The notes beneath the pieces are model-generated. The model was not told where the DNA came from, did no database searches, and saw only the letters and a list, made by a program, of their open reading frames with translations. Of a DNA stretch of 64,000 nucleotides, positions 44,701 through 54,716 are shown in pieces (position 1 is the stretch's first letter; the number at the start of each line of letters is the position of its first letter). The DNA is from Takifugu bimaculatus (taxonomy: Eukaryota; Chordata; Actinopteri; Tetraodontiformes; Tetraodontidae): contig CP034996.1 in the NCBI GenBank assembly GCA_004026145.2, positions 3,596,602-3,660,601 of the forward strand, written 5' to 3'. The position numbers and the translations under genes were made by a program.

Positions 44701-46175
44701 TGTGGTCTCACAAACTTGGAAGGTATTTTGACCCACACACACTTTACATACGCTGTAGATCTTGTCCAACCGCCCTGAAAGAACCCAAAATAGGAACATA
44801 CGGCAGATAAGCCGGTGCAGGACCAGAGGTTTGTTGCTTGTAAGCTGTGTTTTGCTCTGGTACATGTTGATTTTTATTTGTCTTCTCTCAAAATAATTGT
44901 TTTTTTTAGACTAAGTAGCTGCAGTTTATCAGAGACCAGCTGTGATTCTGTGGCCTCAGCTCTGAAGTCCAACCTCTCCCATCTGAGGGTTCTGGACCTG
45001 AGCTTCAACAAGTTGCAGGATTCAGGAGTGAAGTGGCTCTGTTCTGGACTGGAGAGTCCAAACTGTAAACTGGAGAGGCTCAGGTCAGTCTTCATTTTTC
45101 TACCTATATACCAGCTGCTAAGATGGTGAAGTGAGGCTGTTCTCAACACTGCTGTGATGCACCACATTAAAAACATTCCTTGGAATATCGTGAATTCAGG
45201 TCTGACCCAACTAAGAACTAACGTAGGTTTAGTACTGATGCAGATAACATGCAGACCTGCACCGTATAACCTCATCCTGCATTTTTCAGATTGATTAACT
45301 GCAGCTTATCAGAGATCAGCTGTGGCTCTCTGGCCTCGGCGCTGAGGTCCAATCCCTCCCATCTCAGAGAACTGGACCTGGGTCAGAACCAGCTGCAGGA
45401 TTCAGGAGTGAAGCTGCTCTGTGGTTTTCTCCACTTTCCAAACTGCCGACTGGAAACTCTGAGGTAAACACCATTCTCAAAAATGTCCATTATTCCATCC
45501 GAGGGTCCTCACACTTTCTGAGTGTGTGTGTTGTGCCCAGTTCCTTCAGGAGGGAGGGCCACACGGGGACCACTTATTCATGATAAATTGATTTAAGGAC
45601 AATGAAAAAGCCGACAGATGGTAACCAAAATTAGACAAAACTAGGTGAGGGTGCTTGGTAGACACCAGCCAACGAGGGGGGAGATGGTGAGGGAGACAGG
45701 AAGTCATCTAAGACAGGTTGTGCCTTTAAAGATGAGCCACAGGTGAGATGGATCTCCATGATGAGATGGGAGGGAAAGAGGTGGGAGAACCTGGGAAGAG
45801 TGAGGGCCAGAACAATATATATTCTCCTTTGGAACAGTGCAAACCTGAGAGGTTGGAATTGTAGTAATTACATATTACTATCATTTTTTAACCTGTAACT
45901 AAATTAAATATTGACAGATCATGCCTTTGATTAACCTTTCAGATTAATACTGGTTTCACTTATAACCTTATAAAAGTTTCCCTTCTTTATTTAGATTAAG
46001 GGCCTGCAGTTTATCAGAGATTAGCTGTGGCTCTCTAGCCTCGGCGCTGAGGTCCAATCCCTCCCATCTCAGAGAACTGGACCTGAGTCAGAACCAGCTG
46101 CAGGATTCAGGAGTGAAGCTGCTGTCTGATCTCGTAGAGAATCCAGACTATGGGCTGGAGACATTGAGTCAGTAG
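38596..46175 (+). CDS. NLRC3-like NOD-like receptor, complete (9 coding exons)
   Basis: Exons: 38596-38726, 39329-39430, 39653-39813, 39914-41690, 42618-42794, 42905-43078, 44910-45083, 45290-45463, 45995-46175. All junctions are AG/GT with consistent phase, and the sum is 3,051 nt (1,016 aa plus stop), with no internal stop in the pieces I translated. Domains: N-terminal region with two copies of an AESTVxSCVSxKSDR motif, FISNA (about residues 135-215), NACHT (Walker A GVAGVGKT about 228-235; Walker B FIFDGLDES about 301-309), winged-helix and helical region to about 720, then five LRR units. Fish NLRs of this type are cytosolic pattern-recognition or regulatory proteins. There is no CARD, PYD or B30.2. 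Introns 6 onward are shared with the left copy. The exact first exon and 5' UTR (from 38559) are inferred. Confidence 0.88.
39329..39430 (+). other. NLR coding exon 2 (repeat of exon 1 motif)
   Basis: 102 nt between cctcag and gtaag. It encodes MDEDRAESTVPSCVSLKSDR, a second copy of the exon 1 motif. Both exons share phase, so they can be gained or lost without frame change. Confidence 0.75.
39653..39813 (+). other. NLR coding exon 3
   Basis: 161 nt between gatcag and gtaaaa. It encodes FFHPINQRTNRDVFHSER and a Ser-rich linker to AEMKPKQ. Phase fits exons 2 and 4. Confidence 0.7.
39914..41690 (+). other. NLR FISNA-NACHT exon
   Basis: A 1,777-nt exon after tgttcag, ending before gtaagtaaag. 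It encodes SDLQEVIEGHKISLKRR (FISNA start), Walker A at 40201, Walker B near 40419-40445, a sensor region SALIWITSRPAAAYQIP, and the helical domain with FCWITAIVLEDMM and FVHLSVQEFLAAVYMF, ending AVRNCRKV. Walker residues Lys and Asp are present, so ATP binding looks possible. Confidence 0.92.
41691..42617 (+). other. NLR intron 4; no feature recognised
   Basis: It runs from a gtaagtaaag donor to the cacaacag acceptor. No transposon or coding exon was recognised. Confidence 0.6.
42618..42794 (+). other. NLR LRR exon 1
   Basis: 177 nt, phase 2, cacaacag to gtcagg. It encodes LSGSVLSTSHWEVVASAM and HLRELSLSKNQNLTDADV. One residue longer than the other LRR exons. Confidence 0.85.
42905..43078 (+). 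other. NLR LRR exon 2
   Basis: 174 nt between ttccag and gtcagt, encoding GSLASALRSNPSHLRVLDLS and NQLKDPGVKLLCAFLQDPLC. Confidence 0.88.
43079..44909 (+). other. NLR intron 6; near-copy of 4-1625
   Basis: From about 43282 this intron matches the left edge of the window almost base for base. The duplication breakpoint seen here is limited by the window start, so the true breakpoint may lie further left. Confidence 0.75.
44910..45083 (+). other. NLR LRR exon 3 (in the duplicated segment)
   Basis: 174 nt between tttttttag and gtcagt, encoding LSETSCDSVASALKSNL. It corresponds to 1626-1799 in the left copy, with SFNKLQDSGVKWL here against SDNPLQDSGVKRL there. Confidence 0.88.
45290..45463 (+). 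other. NLR LRR exon 4 (lost as a separate exon in the left copy)
   Basis: 174 nt between tttttcag and gtaaac, encoding INCSLSEISCGSLASALRSN and LLCGFLHFPNCRLETL. Only its first half survives in the left gene (2006 to about 2130). Confidence 0.88.
45995..46175 (+). other. NLR last LRR exon with stop
   Basis: 181 nt after tatttag. It encodes LRACSLSEISCGSLASALRS and ends ENPDYGLETLSQ with TAG at 46173-46175. Confidence 0.88.
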
Positions 46176-46969
46176 CTGGTTGAAGCCAGTCAACTCCCGC
46201 TCATCTGCTGCATCACTCACTGACCACTGGTGAAGAGCATCTGTGGAAACATCTGCCGTCTACTCCCTCCATAGATGAAAAATTCAGTTTTTAAAAAGCG
46301 CTGGTGGACTTTCAGGAGATCAGTCGATGGTCGACAAAGCAGAAGCAGCTTCGCCTTGAAGTTAAATTAGTTCCTGGTATCACACAATGCATCTTTATAA
46401 AGTTCTAAATGGCTCCTCGGCCACTCTTAGAAGCATGGAAACATTCTCTTAATTGTCTCTTCAAATGTCTGTATTATACGTTACTATTTTACATCATGCC
46501 TTCAGAATCTTTAGGGTTTAGTATTTACTGTCTCTGTGACATGGAGCATTGGAATATTTCAGCTGCAGCCAGCAAAAACCCATCAGAATGACGGCTATCG
46601 GTGGGAACCGCAGGTCATTTGACTTTAGTCAGTCTGTTCAATGTTATAGGATTTATTGCAATCTAATAAAAACTATGAATAAATGTGGGAAATAGGAAAT
46701 AAAAAGAAGCAAAATGACCAAATAAAACTCCCATTAATAGTGTAAATTTAAAGATGTCAAGAATGGAATATCAGCTTAAATTTAATCAAACATAAAGGGA
46801 AAAGGCCTCCTTTAAGTTTACTGCAAAAATAAACACAAAATCAAGAGCGACACGCGCCAAAAACGTCTCATTCTCTCTTCTGTCTCCACTCATTCTTTTA
46901 TATTCTCTTAAGATAATGGGGACGGGGTCGTGTGATAACAAAACAACCTAATTGGGGACTGTTGCGTTT
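46176..46969 (+). other. 3' UTR and flank of right NLR gene
   Basis: AATAAA motifs lie at 46665-46670, 46678-46683, 46698-46703 and 46721-46726, inside the roughly 78 bases absent from the left copy. One more lies at about 46819, shared with the left copy (2737). Confidence 0.65.
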
Positions 46970-49227
46970 GCAAAGTAAAGGCAATACAACTTAAATTACT
47001 ATTGACACACAATCGTGTGTGCCTTTTATTTAAGCGACAACATGCAGAGGAAAAAACAAGTAAGAGCGGGAAAAACACACACCCCAGCCCTTAAACTCCC
47101 ACGGTCCGTTAAAGGGACCGTGCCAAATTACCCGACTTAGTTGTCGGCAAATAGTGCGAGCGAGTGAGGAACTCATACATGGCAAAATGCTCAATAGGAC
47201 TATGGCAATGGAACAGATATGAACAATTATGGTGAATTATGATATTTGAGTACATGAACAGCTGTAGAGAATTATGGGATACAAGTGACCGCTACACATG
47301 CCCCCCCAGAATTCACCATCACAAACCCAGATGGCCAGATTGTGTGCGTCGAAGCGGTATTGGTGGTGCTAGAGGAGCAGGGGAAACAGGACGCGCAGGG
47401 CGGTCAGTGGCACTGACAGAGTTTTCAGGGATCTGTGTTCCTCTCAGAGGACTGGGCCGAGCGGGGGGGACGACCTCGCCGCGGGGGCACGGCCGTGGCA
47501 ACTGGCTGACCAAGGTCCAAGTGAGCTGCCTTGAGGCGCTCTCCAAGGATGGTGGGACATGGGATGGTGGCAAACCATGCTGGGAAATAGGGATGGGTGC
47601 AAAAACCTTGGCAGCATCGAGGAAAAGGAACCTTGCGCAGCTGCAGCCCTGTGGCTGCAGACGTTAGAGCCTGGACATCACTGTCTGTGGTTTGGTCCAC
47701 TGCCATCTGTCCATAGTCAAGTCCCATGTGGACAGCGCCCGTGACGGCCCGGGAGAGGCAGTCCGCAACGACATTGGTCTTACCAGCCAGGTGTTTAATG
47801 TAGGAAAGGTGCCTCTGCTGCCGAGCTGACCATGGTTCCGCCGTCTTTGCCATTGCGAAGGTGAGGGGCTTGTGATCCACAAAGGCAGTGAAAGACCTGC
47901 CCTCATCAGAGGACGGAAATGGCGAATGGCCAGGTAGAGGCCAAGGAGCTCACGGTCAAACGTGCTGTACTTCTGCTCATTGGGTCGTAGCTGCCTACTA
48001 AAAAAGGCCAGGGGTTGCCAAGCACCTTCTACCCATTGTTCATGCACCGCACCCACTGCGTAATCCGAGGCATCCGTGGTGATTGAGATTGGCGCGTCAG
48101 GCAATGGGTGCGCCAACAGTGTAGCATTGGCCAGAGCAGCCTTAACATTCTCGAATGCGCGCTGTCGCACATCGGACCAGTCAACCATGTGCTTGGGAAC
48201 TGCCCCTTTCAAACAGTCATACAGTGGCCGCATGAGGTCCGCTGCCCGGAGGAGGAAACGGTGGTAAAAATTCACCATACCCAGGAACTCCTGGAGCGCC
48301 TTGACCGTGACTGGGTGGGGAAAGCTCGCGATGGCCTCCACCTTTTCCGGCAGGGGAACTGCTCCGTACCGTGTCACGTGATGGCCCAGGAAGTCGATGG
48401 TAGACAGTCCAAACTGGCACTTCGCTGGGTTTATGATGAGCCCATGCTGGTTGAGGCGCTGGACAAGAGCCCTGAGGTGTGCCACGTGCTCAGCCTGAGA
48501 CGTGCTTGCGACGCGGATGTCATCCAAGTACACAAATAGGAATGGCAGGTCGCGTAGGACGGGGTCCATCAGGCACTGAAAAGACTGTGCTGCGCTTTTA
48601 AGACCAAAGGGCATCCGTAAAAACTCAAACAGGCCGAACGTGGTGATTACCGCTGTCTTGGGGACATCGGGAGGGTGGACTGGTACCTGGTGATAGCCAC
48701 GGACAAGGTCTACCTTCGAAAAGACCGTTTTCCCAGCCAGATGCATGGAAAAATCCTGTATGTGGGGGACAGGGTAACGGTCCGGGGTGGTGGCATCGTT
48801 GAGCCTGCGGTAATCGCCACATGGCCGCCAACCCCCACCCGGCTTCTCCACCATGTGCAGAGGTGACGCCCAAGGGCTCTTGGAGCGGCGAATGATGCCC
48901 AGGCGTTCCATTGTCTCGAACTCTGCTCGAGCAATGGAGAGCTTGGCCGGGTCCAGACGCCTGGCCCGAGCATGCACAGGGGCACCCGTGGTGGCAATGT
49001 GGTGTTCCACACCATGCTTGGCCGTGGCAGATGAAAACGTGGGCTGAGTCAGAGCAGGAAACTCGGTGAGGAGGCAAAGGAAAACGTCTGCAGTGGGGAG
49101 CATGCTGGAAAGCCTGAGTCTGTAACACCAAGAGTTCATTCATACGAACAGAAAGTGACTGCATCCACAAGGCGTCTATTTTTGACATCAACCAGAAGTC
49201 CAAAAGCGCAGAGGAAGTCTGCACCAA
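46970..49227 (-). mobile_element. Gypsy element, right copy, truncated
   Basis: 3' LTR 46970-47296, then the C-terminal tail, with deletions that remove the equivalent of about 3463-3605 and about 3692-4492 of the left copy (most of the integrase). RNase H, RT and part of protease follow up to 49227. Gag and the 5' LTR are absent. It shares the insertion point and RNase H frameshift with the left copy. Confidence 0.9.
47425..49139 (-). pseudogene. gypsy pol remnant (RT-RNase H), right copy
   Basis: A long open frame from 49139 contains KSPWASPLHMVEKPGG, VFSKVDLVRGYHQVPVHP, VYLDDIR and TTDASDYAVGA. At the position of the left copy's TAG (5205-5207) it reads GAG. The frame is lost near 47880-47930 by the same one-base shift as the left copy, and VDHKPLTFAMAKT continues in another frame. 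The integrase core is deleted. Confidence 0.88.
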
Positions 49228-50717
49228 TCAATCAATCAATCTCAATCAATCTTTATTTATATAGCGTCTTATACAATCAAAATTGTTTCAAGGCGCTTTC
49301 CAGAATCCCAGGGCCTGACCCCAGACAAGCAACAGTGGCAAGGAAAAACTCCCCTTTAACAGGAAGAAACCTTGAGCAGGACCAGGCTCATGTAGGGGGA
49401 CCCTCCTGCTGATGGCCGGCTGGGTAAAGAGAGAGGAGAGGAGGGAGGACAGGTAGAGGATAGGATAGGTAGGAGAGGAGAGGGGTAGAGGAGAGGAGAG
49501 GTAGAGTGAAGGGGAGGTAGAGGAGAGGAGAAGGAGGAGGAGGGGAAAGAGGAGAGGAAAGAAGAGGAGAGGGAGAGGAAAAGGAGAAGGAGAGGAGAGG
49601 AGAGGAGAGGGAGAGGGAGAGGAGAGGCACAGAGCACAGAAACACACACAAAAAATATGCACAATCACTTCAACGGGGCCGGCGGTCATTATGCAGCTCC
49701 GATGGCAGTGATACCTGCAAATAGATAGGGGGGGGGGGGGGGAGAAGCAGAAAAACTACACAAGAATCAGCATAACTAGTCTGCTTGATGAGGAGAGGAA
49801 AGGAGAGGAAACCATGACCCAGTGGAGTGACAGAGGCCTGTCAGGTGATCATGTTTCCGGACCCCGGCAGCCTTGGCCTATAACAGCTTAACTAGAATGT
49901 GACCTAATGATTAGACGACCCCCTAAGTATGATAATTTGTCTGTCTATGATAGTAACTGGAACTACTGAATTAGTAACAGTAAGCTTTTTCAAAGAGGTA
50001 GGTTTTGAGTCTGATCTTAAAAGTAGCGATGGAGTCAGCCTCCCGTACCTGGACAGGGAGCTGGTTCCAAAGCAGGGGGGCCTGGTAGCTAAATGCTCGG
50101 CCCCCCATTCTACTCCTAGAAACTCTGGGAACCACAAGTAGACCAGCATTCTGAGAGCGGAGCGGTCTATTGGGCTGATAAGGTATCACTAGCTCCTCCA
50201 GGTAGGATGGAGCTAGGCCTCTGAGGACCTGGTAGGTCAAAAGAAGGGTTTTAAAAATTATTCTAAATTTAACGGGCAGCCAATGAAGCGACGCCAGTAC
50301 AGGAGTCATGTGATCTCTTTTGTCAATACCTGTCAGAACTCTGGCTGCAGCATTTTGGATCAGCTGGAGGCTTCTTAAAGAGTTGTTTGGACACCCTGAT
50401 AATAAAGAATTACAATAGTCCAGCCTGGAAGTAACAAATGCATGGACTAACTTTTCAGCATCATGGTGGGTCAGTAGCTTCCTGATCTTTGAGATGTTCC
50501 TCAGGTGAAAAAAGGCGCTTCTAGAGACTGTTTTAATGTGTGAGTTGAAGGACAGATTTTGGTCAAAAGTTACTCCTAGATTCCTCACAGAGAGACTAGA
50601 TGTTAATGAGATACCATCTAGAGTGATCATGTGATCTAATCTATCCCTGAGAGGTTCAGGACCAAACACCATGACCTCAGTTTTTCCTGAGTTAAGGAGG
50701 AGGAAATTTAAAGACAT
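49228..50717 (-). mobile_element. L2-like LINE, 5'-truncated
   Basis: The 3' end (plus left) has ATCA repeats and tttatttatatagcg, a common fish LINE tail. The 3' UTR includes a purine-rich repeat. The RT C-terminal frame 50717-49971 reads KTEVMVFGPEPLRDRLDHMI, FVTSRLDYCNSLLSG and LHWLPVKFRIIFKTLLLTY, ending LKTYLFEKAYCY. The 5' part is missing. It marks the end of the duplicated gypsy. Confidence 0.85.
49418..49625 (+). repeat. GGAGA-type purine-rich repeat
   Basis: About 200 bp almost wholly of A and G on the plus strand (GAGAGG, GGTAGAG units), inside the L2 3' UTR. A G-run lies at about 49729-49742. Confidence 0.85.
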
Positions 50718-51156
50718 CCAAGACTTTGGTCTGGAGCTTCACTAACTTCTCTGTCTCCTTTGGTTTCATGGATTTTATGATATCCTTTGCGATTCAGTCA
50801 CTTCCAGGAAGTTGCCATACAAAAGGCCTTGGGAATAAAATCCCAATGTGTTTTTTTTTTTGTTCTCATGAGGAGCATTTTCACTGCAGGAGTTCCTGAT
50901 ACTGGGGGCTGGAACTTTTCCACTCACTTGGCTTCTCTCAATGGTGTCTCTACTGAGGGGTAGGACCCCCTTGGCAACGTCAAGGGGGTCCTAACCCTAA
51001 CCCAACCCAACGAGTTTTGACTGGCCCGTAAATGCTGCGCAGTCCTATAAAAAACAGTTCACATGTTGAAAGTTCTACAATTGTTCAAGTGATTGAGGAA
51101 ACTCTCATGTCTTTGGGTAACATGCAACAATCATCAGGCTTTACATTGAGTGAAGC
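50718..51156. other. No gene recognised
   Basis: Unassigned flank with a short CCTAAC-type motif near 50990-51005. Confidence 0.5.
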
Positions 51157-52116
51157 CTCGGGGTGGGCAAGTGAAGCCTCATGAAGCACTGAGGCTTTCC
51201 TAATAATTGTGTCGAAAAAGATTCAAAGCTTCGAGACTTCTGTGATGGTGACATCTGGTGGACAACTGAAGCCATAGCAACCTCCAAAGAGCACGACTGG
51301 CACTGTTTCTATCCCATTACACCAATAAAGGTTCATTGTGTGCTCATCCAGGGGTTTTGTTCATTCATACCAAATAATTATTATATCGTCTTTACAATAC
51401 AATATGCAGATGCTCTCCCCCTTACTCTAAAACACATTCAAGATTAACCTAAAGAATAAATGCAAATTAGATTAAGGGTTCAGTGTTGGTTAAGGGTTCA
51501 TTGAACACTTTGAGATTTATTTGAAAACTGTACTAAAAGTCCCTAACAGGATTAGAGATCCTTCCTAATTTGCAAATCAAAATCACGGTGTTTGAATTCA
51601 GAAACATTGTTTTTGTGTGTGTGAAGTGTTTTTAAGGAAAACCTTTAAAGATAATGGTTTGTCATTTGTCATATGTTTGATTTGGAATGATTTTTCACAG
51701 AAGCAGAACAGTTATTGGTCCTCCTAAACTCTAGAACTTCGCTTATTGGTGATACTCGCCATGAAAATGCCAAAATACTCTAACTCTCACTCTCCAAATC
51801 TCAATCTCCTCACAACCCAACAATTTTGAAGCATATTATTGCATCTTATACAGCTGGTATGCCATCAAACCACTCAAATCTGTCTCAGAATGCGTTGAAA
51901 CGCCATGAGCCAATGACACACATTGAGAGGCTGAGCCAATGAAAGGCTTCGAAACATTTGGAAGCAATGAAGCGCGAAGCGAAACAGCAACGACGTTCGT
52001 CATCGGTCACGTGACACTGGTGTTTTGATACAAGCTCCGACACAGTGTTTCGAATCACTCCGCTTCGGGAAGAGTGACACAAGCTCCGAAGCCTCGGTAT
52101 CACTTGCCCATCACTA
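51157..52116 (-). mobile_element. Non-autonomous hAT-like element
   Basis: The right end reads GAAGCCTCGGTATCACTTGCCCATCACTA. The left end is an inverted relative (GGTGGGCAAGTGAAGCCTC). About 270 bp of it match 60827-61099 in the opposite orientation. No transposase was found. It lies directly left of the Tx1 LINE ORF1. Confidence 0.6.
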
Positions 52117-53270
52117 GTCTGTAGCGGACTCCCAGTCCCTTACAGGGGACCTGTACACCCTGGAAGATGTCACAAATTTCCTGGATGAAACCTTCGGCCA
52201 GTCTGTGAAGGTGGCTGAGTATTTCCCAGATCCAGAGAAGTTTCTGAAAAGTGCACTGACGTTACAGAAGGTTGTGGGAGTCGACCTCCTCGACGAAAGG
52301 AAACGGTACCGGCTAAACATGACGGCGACAAGAAAGATGCTGAGGCAGAAAAGAAAAAAGGTCAAAATGTTCTGAGAGCTCCAAATATCTTAATCCTTAA
52401 ATAGGTTGCTGATACTGACGAGAATGAATGTGATGCACAACTTTTCTCTCCTTTGCTGCTCCTTCTACTGCTTCACCTCTCCAAGCCTCCATGAACAAGC
52501 TCAGGGTGGCCTCACTTAACATCAATGGTGGCAGGGATCCACGGAAGAGGGCTCTGGTTGCAGACATGGTTGCTCAGAAGAAGCTAGACATCCTTCTCCT
52601 CCAGGAGACACACAGTGATGGAGACAATGAGGTGCACTGGGGTCTGTGGCGGAGAGGCCTGTCCAGGTTGTCCCATGGCACCAACCTGTCTGCAGGTGTT
52701 GCCACTCTGTTCTCCCCCAGGCTGGACGTTAGAGTCACCTCCACCACAGAGATTGTTGCAGGCAGAGCTTTAGCTGTCAGAGCTGAGGTTCAGGGCTTCG
52801 TCCTCTGTCTAATAAACATCTATGCTCCCAATCAGGGCTCAGACAGACTGGACCTGTTCCAGAAGGTCTCCTCGTTTGTGGAGCAGTGTGGTCAGGACGA
52901 GTGTGTAGTCATGGGGGGGGACTGGAACTGCACCACAGACGTCACACTGGACAGGATCGGACAGGAGCCTCATCTCCAGTCAGCTGCTGTGCTGTCTAGG
53001 CTGGGAGCAGAGCTGGGGGTGGTAGATGTTTGGAGGGTGAAGCATCCCACCATCAGGCAGTACACATGGGTGAAGGTGGTGGATGGGGTCATTAGTGCCG
53101 CTAGGCTGGACAGGTTCTACCTGTCCCAGGGTTTTAGCAATAGGTTAGTTAACAGCCACATTTATCCGGTTGGGTTCACTGATCGTCATTTGGTCACTTT
53201 TGACTTTCTTATTTCACAAACACACAAATACAGCTCATACTGGCACTTTAATGTGAAGCTGCTCCAGGGC
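52117..53270 (+). mobile_element. Tx1/L1-like LINE fragment (ORF1 end, endonuclease)
   Basis: ORF1 C-terminus at about 52120-52375 (YTLEDVTNFLDETFGQSV to a Lys-rich end, stop TGA). ORF2 starts at 52491: MNKLRVASLNINGGRDPRKR, LLLQETHSDG, VVMGGDWNCTTD and ARLDRFYLS, an APE-type endonuclease. The final catalytic motif reads FTDRHLVTFDF where S/T-D-H is expected, so His is replaced by Arg. It ends abruptly after SSYWHFNVKLLQ. RT is absent. Confidence 0.8.
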
Positions 53271-54073
53271 CCAGTATTTCAGATATAATCCTACAGGATT
53301 AATCCAGGTGGATTGGATTTTTCTCTGATCTGATCCAAAATTGGGTATTTTAAAGCAGAATTTATCCTGAAGATTTGAATCTGGATTTGTAAATCCAATC
53401 CTGCCAAAAATCCAGATTTTTGCCACATTTGGGTATTTCAGAACTTTTGTCAAAAATCAGGATAATTTTGATCCTGAAAATCAAGATTATAATGATCCTA
53501 CCTCAGAGGTGGATTTGGAAATAATGCTATGTATGAAAAATCGTAATTTCTCACAAATGTTGTCTCGAAGACAGTTATTATTTGTTATTATTATTGAGTC
53601 ATTCACATCACAATGTGCCTTCAAACACTAAAAATCAAAATTATACAGTCTTGTCATTTTAAAGCATTTTGTTAGCATGTGTGTGACACAAATACTTGTG
53701 TAATTTTACATTACCGTATTTCCACGACTATAAGGTGCACCTAAAAGCCTAGAATTTTCTAAAAAAAATATCGATGGTGCGCCTTTTAACCTGGTGCGCC
53801 TTTTGTATGGATTACGGTAATATTGGTTAATCGTGGCTACCGTAGTTAGTAGGCGTGGCCGAAGTAACAGCAGTAAGAACGATAAAGTGGAATTCCAGTC
53901 CAGTCCCAAACCATTTCTGTCTGTAAAGACCCCAAAATGGCTCCTTGCAAGAGACACGCTTACGACGCAGAGTTCAAACTGAAGGCTATCAGTCACAGTT
54001 GAACACGGAAATAGAGCAGCGGCAAGAGAATTTAATGTTAACGAGTCAATGGTTCGGAAGTTAAGGCGTTAAG

Positions 54074-54703
54074 ATGGCGGCGCGAGCACATCGCGAGGCC
54101 CGGCGTCTCTCCAGTTTCTGCAAAATTGCAGTGATTTACCTGCTCTTCGCTAGTCTGTTCATACAGAACAGCCTCGGGTTCACATCCTACACCCGTGAAC
54201 AACTTCTGGATATTAGATCGCAATGCCAGGAAACTTTTATCACCGATCTTCAACTCATCCCTGAGATCTCCAGGACGCCGGAGGCTACGCACTTTACCCG
54301 GCCGGGCGGAAGTGCTCGCAGGCGGCGTCGAGATCGTAAACTAAGGAGGGGGAAGCGCGGAGGGCTAAGAGCTAAGCTAAGGCTAACACCGCATCGGCTC
54401 TCTCTTCCCAGCATTTTCCTCGCCAACGTACGGTCTTTGGTAAACAAAATGGATGAATTACGTCTCCGACTCAACCACAGTAAGAGACTCTCAGACAGAA
54501 CAGCTGACGACTCCAGTAAGACCAGAGGTGGGGGGTTATGCATCTACATCAACAAGACCTGGTGCACCGACTCTGTTACTCTGAGGAGACACTGCTCAGC
54601 CAACGTGGAGTTTTTAATGGTTAAATGTTGTCAGACCGTTTTATCTGCCTTGGGAATTCACATCCGTCATCATAACAGCAGCTTACATTCCCCCGGATGC
54701 TAA
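54074..54703 (+). pseudogene. LINE endonuclease region, internally deleted
   Basis: MAARAHREARRLSSF... leads to the endonuclease start SLPSIFLANVRSLVNKMDEL. It then jumps from LNHS to RTADDSSKTRGGGLCIYI. The catalytic Glu block (normally TETW) falls in the missing part, so the endonuclease is inactive. A frameshift near 54650 separates it from the downstream frame. Confidence 0.75.
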
Positions 54704-54716
54704 TGCCACTCTTGCG

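Larger units (their letters stand above)
43282..49227 (+). repeat. Segmental duplication, right copy
   Basis: Partner of 4-6100. It keeps all NLR exons and the fuller 3' UTR but has two deletions in the gypsy element (near 47540 and 47623) and ends at an L2 LINE. Confidence 0.9.

Noticed and set aside
49288..49689. Ser/Pro/Leu-rich open frames on the minus strand
   Set aside because: They are translations of the purine-rich repeat in the L2 3' UTR.
50990..51005. CCTAAC repeats as a possible interstitial telomere
   Set aside because: There are only two to three imperfect units, too short to call. A similar weak run lies near 29455-29480.
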